A DNA stretch of 19,794 bases from Humimonas sp964465015 (GTDB lineage Bacteria > Gemmatimonadota > Gemmatimonadetes > Palauibacterales > Palauibacteraceae), in the NCBI GenBank assembly GCA_964465015.1, contig CAYXHP010000044.1:1-19794 (forward strand), given 5' to 3'. The notes beneath the pieces are model-generated. The model was not told where the DNA came from and searched no databases. It was given only the letters and a program-made list of their open reading frames with translations. Shown here in pieces: positions 1 to 7,446 of the stretch. The stretch's first letter is position 1. Each line of letters begins with the position of its first letter. The position numbers and the translations under genes are program-made.

Positions 1-1709
1 GTGAGGTCGGGGCTGATGGCGGTCCAGCTGTGCCCGCCGTCGGTCGTCTCGAGCACCACCTGCGCGGCGTGGTAGACCACGCTGGAGTCGAACTTCGACA
101 TCAGGATCGGAGCGTTCCACTGGAACCGGTACTTCAGGTCCCGTGGCGCCACTCCGTCGGAGAGCTGCGGGTAGACGATCATGTCGCGCGTCCGGCCCGT
201 GGTCCGGTCCTTCCGGTCGATCACGCCCATGTAGCTGCCGGCGTACGTGACCTCGGGGTGGTCCGGATCGAAGGCGATGTAACCGCTCTCCCCGCCGCCC
301 AGGTCCTCCCAGTCCCCCTCGGGCGTGATGGCGCCGGTCGGCCAGGCCGGGACGCTGATCGTGCCCAGATCCTGCTGCGCCCCGTACACGCGGTAGGGAA
401 AGCCGTTGTCGGTGGCCACCCGGTAGAACTGGGCCGTGGGCTGGTTGTCCAGCGAGGACCACGTCTCCCCGCCGTCCGTCGTGATGTGGGCGCCGCCGTC
501 GTTCCCCTCGATCATCACGCGCGGCTGGACCGGGTCGATCCACAGTGAGTGGTTGTCGCCGTGCCGCGTGCGAACGCGGCTCCAGTCGGCGCCGCCGTCG
601 ACCGAGCGCCAGAAGCTCACGTTGGGGATGTAGACCGTGTTGGGGTCCTCCGGGTCGGCGATGATGCGCGCGTAGTACCAGCCGCGGTCCGTGAGCTCGT
701 GGTTGGAGCTCACGTGCTTCCAGCTCTTCCCCGCGTCGTCTGAGCGCCAGATCCCGCCATCGGGCTCCCTGGCCGTGACGACCGCGTACACGCGGTCGGG
801 ATCGGCGGGAGAGACGTCGACCCCGATCTTCCCCAGGAGGCCGGCCGGCAGCCCGCCCGAGAGCTTCGTCCAGTGGTCCCCGGCATCGGTGGACTTCCAG
901 ATCCCATCCTCCCGGGAGCCGTCCAGCATCGTCCAGGGCTCCCGTCGGGCCGTCCACGCGGCCGCGTACAGGACGCGGGGGTTGGAGGGATCCATGGACA
1001 GGTCCGCGAACCCGGTCGAGTCGGAGACGAAGAGCACCTTCTGCCAGCTCCTGCCGCCGTCATCGGAGCGGAAGATCCCGCGCATGGGATTGGGCCCGAA
1101 CGGGTGGCCCAGCGCCGCCGCGTACACGCGGTCCGGGTTCCCCGGGTCGACCTCGATGTCCGCGATGGAGCCGGCGTCGTCCAGCCCCACGTGCGTCCAG
1201 CTCTTCCCCGCGTCGGTCGAGCGCCACATGCCATCCCCGGTCGACACGTTGCCGCGCCAGGCCCACGAGCCGGTCCCGACGTACACCACGTTGCGGTCGG
1301 ACGGGGAGACCGCGATGGCCCCGATCGAGCCCACCTGGAGATCTCCGTCCGAGACGTTCTTCCAGCTCAGGCCCGCGTTGGTGGTCTTCCACACGCCGCC
1401 GCCCGTGGCCCCCATGTAAAAGGTGCGGTGGTCCCCGTTCGGAACCCCCGCCACCGTCGTCACCCGGCCGCCGCGGTACGGGCCGATCATCCGGTACCGG
1501 AGCCCGGCGTACAGGGCGGTGTCGTAGACCGGCCGGCCACCGCGCACGGCCGGCGTCGGTCGCCGTTGCTGCGCCCGGGCGTGGACCGGCCCGACCGCCA
1601 GGAGGAGGCCGGCCGCGGAAGCCGGAAGCGCCGCGCGGAGGAGCCGGCCGCGACGTCGGGCCCGAGACGGGTGGCGGGAAGCGGGCGAGGGGAGGGCGCG
1701 CGGGCTCAT
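1..1709 (-). CDS. Secreted Asp-box (BNR/VPS10-like) beta-propeller protein, 3' end outside window
   Basis: The minus-strand frame is open from ATG 1709 to the window edge (569 codons), with the C-terminus missing. The start has GGAG five bases upstream. It begins with an Arg-rich n-region, a hydrophobic core and a likely cleavage after ARA, so the product is probably exported. The motif GLRYRMIGPYRGGRV follows, then at least eight Asp-box repeats of the S/T-x-D-x-G-x-x-W type, for example STDAGKSW, SDDGGRSW and TTDGGETW, which build sortilin- or sialidase-like propellers. HGDNHSLWIDP and YGAQQD are family landmarks shared with the gene just upstream. The ATG overlaps that gene's stop as ATGA, so the two are probably translationally coupled. 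No glycosidase catalytic set is identifiable, so a glycosyl hydrolase name would be unsupported. The ligand or substrate is unknown; a role in extracellular protein or glycan binding is inference. Confidence 0.9.
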   Translation of the reverse strand, partial: MSPRALPSPASRHPSRARRRGRLLRAALPASAAGLLLAVGPVHARAQQRRPTPAVRGGRPVYDTALYAGLRYRMIGPYRGGRVTTVAGVPNGDHRTFYMGATGGGVWKTTNAGLSWKNVSDGDLQVGSIGAIAVSPSDRNVVYVGTGSWAWRGNVSTGDGMWRSTDAGKSWTHVGLDDAGSIADIEVDPGNPDRVYAAALGHPFGPNPMRGIFRSDDGGRSWQKVLFVSDSTGFADLSMDPSNPRVLYAAAWTARREPWTMLDGSREDGIWKSTDAGDHWTKLSGGLPAGLLGKIGVDVSPADPDRVYAVVTAREPDGGIWRSDDAGKSWKHVSSNHELTDRGWYYARIIADPEDPNTVYIPNVSFWRSVDGGADWSRVRTRHGDNHSLWIDPVQPRVMIEGNDGGAHITTDGGETWSSLDNQPTAQFYRVATDNGFPYRVYGAQQDLGTISVPAWPTGAITPEGDWEDLGGGESGYIAFDPDHPEVTYAGSYMGVIDRKDRTTGRTRDMIVYPQLSDGVAPRDLKYRFQWNAPILMSKFDSSVVYHAAQVVLETTDGGHSWTAISPDL

Positions 1710-4700
1710 CGGGACTCCGTATGGGGAGTGGCGTGGATGGGGAACGCGGTGGAATCCCCGCCGCGGTTCTCCGCGTCGACACGGGACCGGGGAGACGGCA
1801 CCGCCACCGGCTCCAGGCCGGCCCGGCTCAGACGGTCCGCGAACAGGGGGACCTCCTTCCCGAGGACCTCCGAGAGGCGGCTCCGGATCTCGCGCCACCG
1901 CGGCAGGAGGTCGTTCCAGCGACGGGTGACGCCCTGGATCGGCTTCGAATCCTGCGCGTTCAGGGTGCCGAACAGGTAGGCCAGCTCCGTGTCGAAGGCC
2001 GGCGGGTTGGCGGCCATGCCGTAGAAGGCCTCGTTCTTCGTCTGGGTGAGCGTCGTCTCGAGATCGGTGAGCCGCTTCGCCAGCGAGTCGGCGCCGCGCC
2101 GGAGCCCCGCCGTGTCCGCCTCCGGGTGGGCGGCCGCGAGGCGATCCACCGCGTCGCGGACCTGGCGTCGCACGACGCGGACGTCCCGGAGCCCGTCGTA
2201 CAGGGCGTTCAGGGTGTCACGCACCGAGACCGCGAGCGCGAGCTGGGCCTCGAGGTCCGCCTGGCTGGCGTCCACGCGCGGGTCCTCCTCGACGCGGAAG
2301 CTGCGCGTCTGGCTCCAATCACCGGCCGACAGCGTGGCCCGGTACGTCCCGGGCACGGCCTCGGGCGCGCCCAGCGAGCCCCACACGAACACGTCGGAGG
2401 GGTGGTCGACGGACGCCAGGCGGAGGTTCCAGGCGAAACGGTGGGCGCCGGCCCCGGCCAGCGTCGTGTCCGCCTCCCAGCGGGGCCGGCCGGCCGGTCC
2501 GCGCCGGCCGCCGTCGTAGTGGCCGCCGCGTGCGGTGTCGCTGGTGAAGCGCCGCAGGACGCGGCCGGCGGAGTCGGCGATCGTGAGGGTGACGGCTCCG
2601 TCGGGGGCTTCCGGCAGGTACCAGTCCAGGATGGCGCCCTCGGGCGGCGGCTCGGGCGCGGCGCCCTGGCCGTAGAAGCCCCTCACCTCGGTCCTCCAGG
2701 CGTCCCGCGGCTGGAAGAAGATCGGTCCGCCGCCCCGGGCCGCGCCGCTCTCCGCTCCCGGACTGCCCGCACCGCCGGCCAGCTGCCGCAGCGGCTCGAG
2801 GTCGTCCAGGATCCAGAAGCTTCGACCCTGGGTGGCCAGGACCAGGTCCGAGCCGTGGACGTCCAGGTCCGTCACCGGCACGATGGGCAGGTTCTCCTGA
2901 AGCGTCTGCCAGTGACCGCCGTCGTCGAAGGAGACGAAGGCGCCGTACTCGGTTCCGGCGTACAGAAGCCCCTCGACCCGGGGATCCTCCCGCACCACCC
3001 GTACCGGGTAGCCGGCCGGAATCCCGCGGGTGCCGTCGGCGATCCGGGTCCAGTGCGCCCCGTAGTCGGTGGTCCGGTAGACGTAGGGCCGGAAGTCGTC
3101 CATCCGGTAGCGGTAGACCGTCACGTACGCCTTGCCCGCCGCGTGAGGCGACGCCTCGATCACGTTCACGGTGCTCCACTTCGGGAGGCCCGGCGGCGTG
3201 ATCTCCTTCCAGTGTCCGCCTTCGTCGCGGGTGATCCACACCCGCCCGTCATCCGTCCCGGCCCAGAGCGTCGAGTCCTCCAGCGGCGAGGGGGTGAGCG
3301 CGAAGATCGTCCCGTATACCTCGACCCCGGTGAGATCGCGCGTGAGGGTGGGGGAGGGGAACGCGAGTCGCGCGCTGTCGGCGTAGGTGAGGTCCGGGCT
3401 GATCACCGTCCAGGTCTGGCCGCCGTCCGTGCTCCGGTGCACCACCTGCGACGTGTGGTACAGGACGTCCGGATGCTGCGGATCGAGCACGATGGGGCTG
3501 TTCCACTGGAAGCGGTACTTCAGGGCGCCCGCGGCCTGGCCCTCCTGGGCCTCGGCGTAGGGGATCACCTGCCGCCGCAGCCCCGTCTTCATGTCGTAGC
3601 GGTCGATCTCGCCGTGATAGCAGCCCGAGTAGACGATGTCGCCATGCACGGCGATGTGCCCGCTCTCGCAGCCGCCCACCTCTCGCCAGAGTCCCTGGGG
3701 GGTGGCGCCCCGCGGGCTCCACGCGGGCACGCTGATGGTCGAGTTGTCCTGCTGGGCGCCGTACAGCCGGTAGGGAAAGCCGTCGTCGGTGACGACGCGG
3801 TAGAGCTGCGCGGTCGGCTGGTTGAGGAGCGTGGACCAGCTCTTCCCGCCGTCCAGCGTGATCGTGGCGCCGCCGTCGCTCCCCTCGGCCATGATCTCGG
3901 GACGCTTCGGGTCGATCCACAGGGCGTGGTTGTCGCCGTGCGGCGTGGACACCGTACCCCACGTCTTGCCGCCGTCGATGGAGCGGTACAGGCGGAAGCC
4001 GGTCACCCACACCGTGTTCGGGTCGGTGGGATCGGCGATCACGTGGTGGAAGTAGTAGGGCCGCTGCTGGAGGCGCGGATCCGTGCCCACCCTCGCCCAC
4101 GTCTTCCCCGCGTCATCGGAGCGGTACACGGCGCCGCCCGGCTTCGGGGCCTCGAGGATGGTCCAGACGCGGTCAGGGTCCGAGCGCGACAGGTCGACGT
4201 CCACCTTGCCGACGAGTCCCTGTGGCAGCCCGCCCGAGAGCCTGGTCCAGTGGTCGCCGCCGTCGGTGGTCTTCCACAGGCCGCCCTCGCGGTTTCCCGA
4301 CAGGATCGCCCAGGGCTTCCTCACGACCGCCCACGAGCCGGCGTACACGACGTCGGGGCTCGCGGGATCCATGGCCAGCGATTGGAAGCCGGTCGAGTCC
4401 GATACGAACAGGACTTTCGTCCAGCTCTTTCCCCCGTCCTCGGTCCGGAACACGCCGCGCGTCGCGTTGCGGCCGAAGGCGTGCCCGAGGACGGCCACGA
4501 AGGCCCGGTCGGCGTCCCGCGGGTCGACGGCGATGTCGCCGATCTGGCCCGCGTCGGCCAGGCCCGCGAACGTCCACGTCCTCCCACCGTCGGTCGAGCG
4601 GTACAGTCCCCGGCCGGCCGACGCGTTCCCCCGGATGTCCACCTCGCCGGTCCCCACCCACACGACGTTCGGATCGGAGGGCGCCACGGCGATGGCCCCG

Positions 4701-4786
4701 ATCGAGCCGGCGGCCAGCGAGCTGTCCCCCACCGGCCTCCACTCCTGCCCGGCGTCCGTGGTCTTCCACACGCCGCCGCCCGTGGC
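1381..4786. repeat. 29-bp identical direct repeat inside the two tandem Asp-box genes
   Basis: Positions 1381-1409 and 4758-4786 are identical over 29 bases, and similarity continues on both sides. Both copies encode the same ATGGGVWKT segment near the start of the propeller. The copies lie 3377 bp apart in the same orientation. They reflect duplication of the gene and could allow homologous recombination that would fuse the two genes. Confidence 0.85.
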
Positions 4787-5143
4787 GCCCATGTAGAAGG
4801 TGAAGGGACGGTCGGGGTGGCCGGCCACCGCCTGCACGCGGCCGCCCCGGCTCGGGCCCACCATCCGGTACCGGAGGCCCGCGTACAGCCCCGTGTCGAC
4901 GAGGACGTGCCCCGCCGGCCGCACGATGGGCGCCGCGCCGGTGTCCGGTACCACGGCCGCGGCGCGCGCCGTCGGGCTCGCGGGCCGGGGGGAGGGCGGG
5001 ACGCCGGACCTGGACGAGGCGGCCGGCGCGCCGGCCAGCGCGGGCGGGGAGAGGGCGGAGCCCGCGAGCGCCAGGAGCGCCGCGGCCGCGGCGGCTCGAG
5101 TCGGGCGATGGGTCGCTGCGCTGGAACGGCCTCGTTCTCTCAT
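1706..5143 (-). CDS. Secreted Asp-box (BNR/VPS10-like) beta-propeller protein with C-terminal FlgD-like and helical regions, 1145 aa
   Basis: ATG 5143 is preceded by GGGAGG at a nine-base spacing. The N-terminus has an Ala/Leu-rich signal peptide (about residues 1-38) and a low-complexity Ala/Pro/Ser linker to about residue 75. RGGRV lies at 99-103. About eleven Asp-boxes follow, for example STDGGRTW, TEDGGKSW, TLDGGKSW and TTDYGAHW, consistent with one or two beta-propellers. Residues about 837-956 resemble a FlgD-type Ig-like fold (LTIADSAGRVLRRF, HRFAWNLR, PGTYRATL). From about 957 to the end the chain is charged and helical, possibly a coiled coil. This is the usual architecture of large exported proteins often labelled WD40/YVTN/BNR repeat or sortilin-like. 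It is a close paralog of the downstream gene, which starts inside its TGA. Biochemical function is unknown; an extracytoplasmic binding or proteostasis role is inference. Confidence 0.9.
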   Translation of the reverse strand: MRERGRSSAATHRPTRAAAAAALLALAGSALSPPALAGAPAASSRSGVPPSPRPASPTARAAAVVPDTGAAPIVRPAGHVLVDTGLYAGLRYRMVGPSRGGRVQAVAGHPDRPFTFYMGATGGGVWKTTDAGQEWRPVGDSSLAAGSIGAIAVAPSDPNVVWVGTGEVDIRGNASAGRGLYRSTDGGRTWTFAGLADAGQIGDIAVDPRDADRAFVAVLGHAFGRNATRGVFRTEDGGKSWTKVLFVSDSTGFQSLAMDPASPDVVYAGSWAVVRKPWAILSGNREGGLWKTTDGGDHWTRLSGGLPQGLVGKVDVDLSRSDPDRVWTILEAPKPGGAVYRSDDAGKTWARVGTDPRLQQRPYYFHHVIADPTDPNTVWVTGFRLYRSIDGGKTWGTVSTPHGDNHALWIDPKRPEIMAEGSDGGATITLDGGKSWSTLLNQPTAQLYRVVTDDGFPYRLYGAQQDNSTISVPAWSPRGATPQGLWREVGGCESGHIAVHGDIVYSGCYHGEIDRYDMKTGLRRQVIPYAEAQEGQAAGALKYRFQWNSPIVLDPQHPDVLYHTSQVVHRSTDGGQTWTVISPDLTYADSARLAFPSPTLTRDLTGVEVYGTIFALTPSPLEDSTLWAGTDDGRVWITRDEGGHWKEITPPGLPKWSTVNVIEASPHAAGKAYVTVYRYRMDDFRPYVYRTTDYGAHWTRIADGTRGIPAGYPVRVVREDPRVEGLLYAGTEYGAFVSFDDGGHWQTLQENLPIVPVTDLDVHGSDLVLATQGRSFWILDDLEPLRQLAGGAGSPGAESGAARGGGPIFFQPRDAWRTEVRGFYGQGAAPEPPPEGAILDWYLPEAPDGAVTLTIADSAGRVLRRFTSDTARGGHYDGGRRGPAGRPRWEADTTLAGAGAHRFAWNLRLASVDHPSDVFVWGSLGAPEAVPGTYRATLSAGDWSQTRSFRVEEDPRVDASQADLEAQLALAVSVRDTLNALYDGLRDVRVVRRQVRDAVDRLAAAHPEADTAGLRRGADSLAKRLTDLETTLTQTKNEAFYGMAANPPAFDTELAYLFGTLNAQDSKPIQGVTRRWNDLLPRWREIRSRLSEVLGKEVPLFADRLSRAGLEPVAVPSPRSRVDAENRGGDSTAFPIHATPHTESR

Positions 5144-5254
5144 CCGACGACGCCTCCCGGGCCAGGATTACGCGGCGGCCCGTCGGCGTGCAGCGTGCAG
5201 CCGTGGTCGGCCACGCCCATGATGACGGACCGGTGCGACGGCCAAGGATAGGGA

Positions 5255-5268
5255 CCGCCGCGCGGCGG
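5255..5268. promoter_or_regulatory. Perfect 14-bp palindrome in the divergent intergenic region
   Basis: CCGCCGCGCGGCGG is fully self-complementary. It sits between the start of the leftward Asp-box operon (5143) and the rightward OsmC-like gene (5299), about 30 bases upstream of the latter. The position suits an operator, but short GC-only palindromes also arise by chance in DNA this GC-rich. No convincing -10/-35 pair is visible around it. Confidence 0.25.
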
Positions 5269-5298
5269 CACAAACCCGGTGAGCGGGAGGATGGACCG

Positions 5299-5670
5299 AT
5301 GAGGATCGTGGTGTCGGACGAGACGGAGATCGTGGTGGAGCCGGCCGGCGCGCTGGAGATCGAGGAGGAAGGGGGCGCGCACTTCGGTCCCCTGCACATG
5401 CTGGCCGCGTCCCTGGCCACGTGCACCGTGGCGGTGCTGGCGTCCTGGTCCGACGCTGTCGGCCTCCCGCTGCAGGGCCTCAGGATCCGGCTGGCCTGGG
5501 ACTACGTGGAGAGTCCCTACCGGGTGGGGGAGTACCGGATGGCGATCGAGTGGCCGTCCCTTCCGGAGGAGAGGCTCGAGCGCGCCCGGCGGGTGGCCGA
5601 GGCCTGCACCGTCCACCACACCTTCACGCACCCGCCCCGGATCGAGATCGGCTTCGGAGCCGAGACCTAG
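5299..5670 (+). CDS. OsmC-like family protein, 123 aa
   Basis: ATG 5299 is chosen because GGGAGG lies eight bases upstream and because the OsmC-like fold begins directly. An in-frame GTG/ATG extension back to 5188 adds only low-complexity sequence. The OsmC/Ohr family consists of small thiol proteins, many of which reduce organic hydroperoxides using two cysteines. Both expected cysteines are present: Cys42 in SLATCTVAVL at the head of the central helix, and Cys103 in EACTVHHTF, followed by the typical end PRIEIGF. At 123 residues it is slightly short for the family (about 135-145), with a reduced N-terminal strand region. It is divergent from the Asp-box operon and convergent with the SURF1-family gene, so it is probably monocistronic. 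A peroxide-defence role is inferred from the family. Confidence 0.85.
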   Translation: MRIVVSDETEIVVEPAGALEIEEEGGAHFGPLHMLAASLATCTVAVLASWSDAVGLPLQGLRIRLAWDYVESPYRVGEYRMAIEWPSLPEERLERARRVAEACTVHHTFTHPPRIEIGFGAET

Positions 5671-5731
5671 CCGCCCGTCCCGACCGACTCCGGCCGTGAT
5701 CGGGTTCGCGGGCGCGTCGCCACGTGGCCGG

Positions 5732-6616
5732 TCAGCCCACGCCTCCGCGGCGCCAGAAGATCAGGCCGCCCACCACGGAGATCAGCGCGAAGGCGAACCA
5801 CTGGAGCGCGTAGGAGAGAAAGGGGCCGCTGGACGGATCCGGCTCGCCGATCCGGATCGGGAATGGTCCGGGCCCGGCCGAATCGATGCGCTGGGCGTAG
5901 ACGCCGGTGATCGGGTAGGGCAGGAGGGTGTCCAGCGCCGACAGGTCCAGGTGTCCGAGCACCGGGTGGGGGCCGTCGGCCGCCGCGAGCTGGGCCACGT
6001 TCCGCGCCCGGACGGCCAGGGCAGGCAGGACGAGGACCCGCACGGAGTCGAGCCTCGCCTCGATCCCGCCCGAGCGGGCGGCCGAGTCAGGCCGCGCCGC
6101 CAGCAGGGGCGCGTGGAACGCGTCCGGAGCGGGAATCCAGCCCCGCAGCACGGGGATCGCGACCGAGTCCCGCCCCATCCGTACCAGGAGCGGCGTCACC
6201 ACGTACACGCCCGGCGCGCCCCGGTAGGACCGGTCCCGCAGGACGATCTCCCGTCCCCAATCGAAGCGCCCGACCAGCACGGCGCTGCGCCAGCCCAGGC
6301 TGTCGGCCGCGGCGCCCGCGCGTCCCGAGCCGCTCGCGGTGATGGGGGCCGCCGCGCCGACGGGCCGCGTCGACAGGAGGAGGGCGGCTTCCACGCCTCC
6401 CGGAACGACCAGGGGAGGGAGCGCCCGCCGAGCCCGGATGGTGGCGTTCTCGGCCCTGCGCTCCGCCAGGCGGTGGAGCTGCCAGAAGCCCAGGCGCACG
6501 AACAGCAGGGTCGCGCCGACGACGATGGCGAAGAAGGCCCACCGGCCGACGCGTCCCCGCGCGCTCCTCCCGTTCCGTACCGGCGCCGTCTCGTGGGCGG
6601 GCTCGCTGGCGTTCAC
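5732..6616 (-). CDS. SURF1-family protein (cytochrome oxidase assembly)
   Basis: SURF1 (Shy1) proteins help assemble heme-copper oxidases and are anchored by an N- and a C-terminal membrane helix. Both helices are visible here: about residues 26-42 leading into GFWQLHRLAERR, and a C-terminal segment LQWFAFALISVVGGLIFW at about 270-288. Between them lie the family landmarks VLRDRSYRGAPGVYVVTPLL and VLRGWIP. The frame is open upstream to 6814, but that extension is low-complexity, Pro/Gly-rich sequence. GTG 6616, with GGAG eleven bases upstream, is therefore preferred, giving 294 aa. No oxidase subunit or heme A synthesis gene lies in the window, so it is an orphan in this context. It ends convergently with the OsmC-like gene, 61 bp away. 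Confidence 0.85.
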   Translation of the reverse strand: MNASEPAHETAPVRNGRSARGRVGRWAFFAIVVGATLLFVRLGFWQLHRLAERRAENATIRARRALPPLVVPGGVEAALLLSTRPVGAAAPITASGSGRAGAAADSLGWRSAVLVGRFDWGREIVLRDRSYRGAPGVYVVTPLLVRMGRDSVAIPVLRGWIPAPDAFHAPLLAARPDSAARSGGIEARLDSVRVLVLPALAVRARNVAQLAAADGPHPVLGHLDLSALDTLLPYPITGVYAQRIDSAGPGPFPIRIGEPDPSSGPFLSYALQWFAFALISVVGGLIFWRRGGVG

Positions 6617-6803
6617 GGACCGGAAGCTCCGTGCCGCCCCGGGCGGGTGCAAGCCGGGACCGTCCGGACCGGTCGAGCGTCCGACGGGGCCGGGGGGCGT
6701 AGGGGGACGCGGCTCACGTCCCGGTCTTGAAGCCGGACCGACTCTGACGCACCTTGTGCCGGCGCCACGCCCACCGTGAACGAACCACACCGAGTGAGTC
6801 CCA

Positions 6804-7409
6804 TTGGACGACACGGCGGCCTACGACGTCCTGCGCAACCTCTCCTCGCCCATCGTGGCCCTCACGTGCCGCGAGGGGGATCGGTTGAACGGCATGATCG
6901 CCAACAGCGCCATCCGGGCGTCCATCGTGCCGGGCCGCCAGTGCGTGGCCAGCTATGTGTTCAAGCGCCACCTGACGCACGACATGCTGGCCCGCACGGG
7001 CCGCTATGTGCTCCATCTCATGGCGCGCGACCAGTGGGACGCGATCTGGGCGTTGGGCTTCCGGTCGGGCCGGGACTCCGACAAGTTCGCCGGCCTCGAG
7101 CATGCGCTGACGGAGGGGACGGGACTCCCCGTCCTGCCCGGCGCGTACGCCTGGATGGAGTGCGAGGTCGTCAACGTCATGGATGCCGGAGCCTCGACCT
7201 TCTTCATGGGCGGGATCTCGCACGTCGAGCGCGGAACGGGCGCCGAGATCATGGACAGCGACTACTTCCGGCGACACATGCCCGAGAGCTGGCGCGAGCC
7301 GTACCTGCGCAACCTGGAGGCGGTCCAGGCCTGGGCCGACCGCTACGCCGCCCCGGTGGACGATGGACCGTGGCGCGAGCTGCATGCGAAGGCGACCCGC
7401 GAAGGCTGA
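6804..7409 (+). CDS. Flavin reductase-like (FMN-binding split-barrel) protein, 201 aa
   Basis: The sequence opens with the typical split-barrel start of flavin reductase-like proteins: LSSPIVALTCREGDRLNGM, IANSAIRASIVPGRQCVASYV and then HDMLARTGRYVLHLMARDQ. Members bind FMN or FAD and either reduce free flavin with NAD(P)H for a partner monooxygenase or act as flavoproteins on their own. The start is TTG 6804, because an in-frame TGA lies only nine bases upstream and no ATG occurs before the conserved core. The RBS is weak. The C-terminal part (residues about 145-200, containing YFRRHMPESWREPYLRN) is not one I recognise. It lies 37 bp upstream of the GGDEF-EAL gene on the same strand and is divergent from the SURF1-family gene. 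The partner enzyme is unknown. Confidence 0.8.
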   Translation: MDDTAAYDVLRNLSSPIVALTCREGDRLNGMIANSAIRASIVPGRQCVASYVFKRHLTHDMLARTGRYVLHLMARDQWDAIWALGFRSGRDSDKFAGLEHALTEGTGLPVLPGAYAWMECEVVNVMDAGASTFFMGGISHVERGTGAEIMDSDYFRRHMPESWREPYLRNLEAVQAWADRYAAPVDDGPWRELHAKATREG

Positions 7410-7446
7410 GAGCGGGACGGGGAAGGTTCCGGGAGGAGGGGTGAAC

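Noticed and set aside
1721..5251. 1176-codon plus-strand open frame opposite the large Asp-box gene
   Set aside because: It is antisense to a gene with clear signal peptide, repeats and RBS. Its translation is low-complexity Arg/Gly/Val-rich text with no recognisable domain, as expected from GC-rich antisense frames.
5188..5298. N-terminal extension of the OsmC-like protein
   Set aside because: The extra 37 residues are unconserved and charged, and the internal ATG at 5299 has a good GGGAGG RBS.
6617..6803. Extended N-terminus of the SURF1-family protein or a small gene in the divergent gap
   Set aside because: The extension is Pro/Gly/Arg-rich low complexity and would overlap the flavin reductase-like gene's start. 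I see no small gene or clear promoter here.
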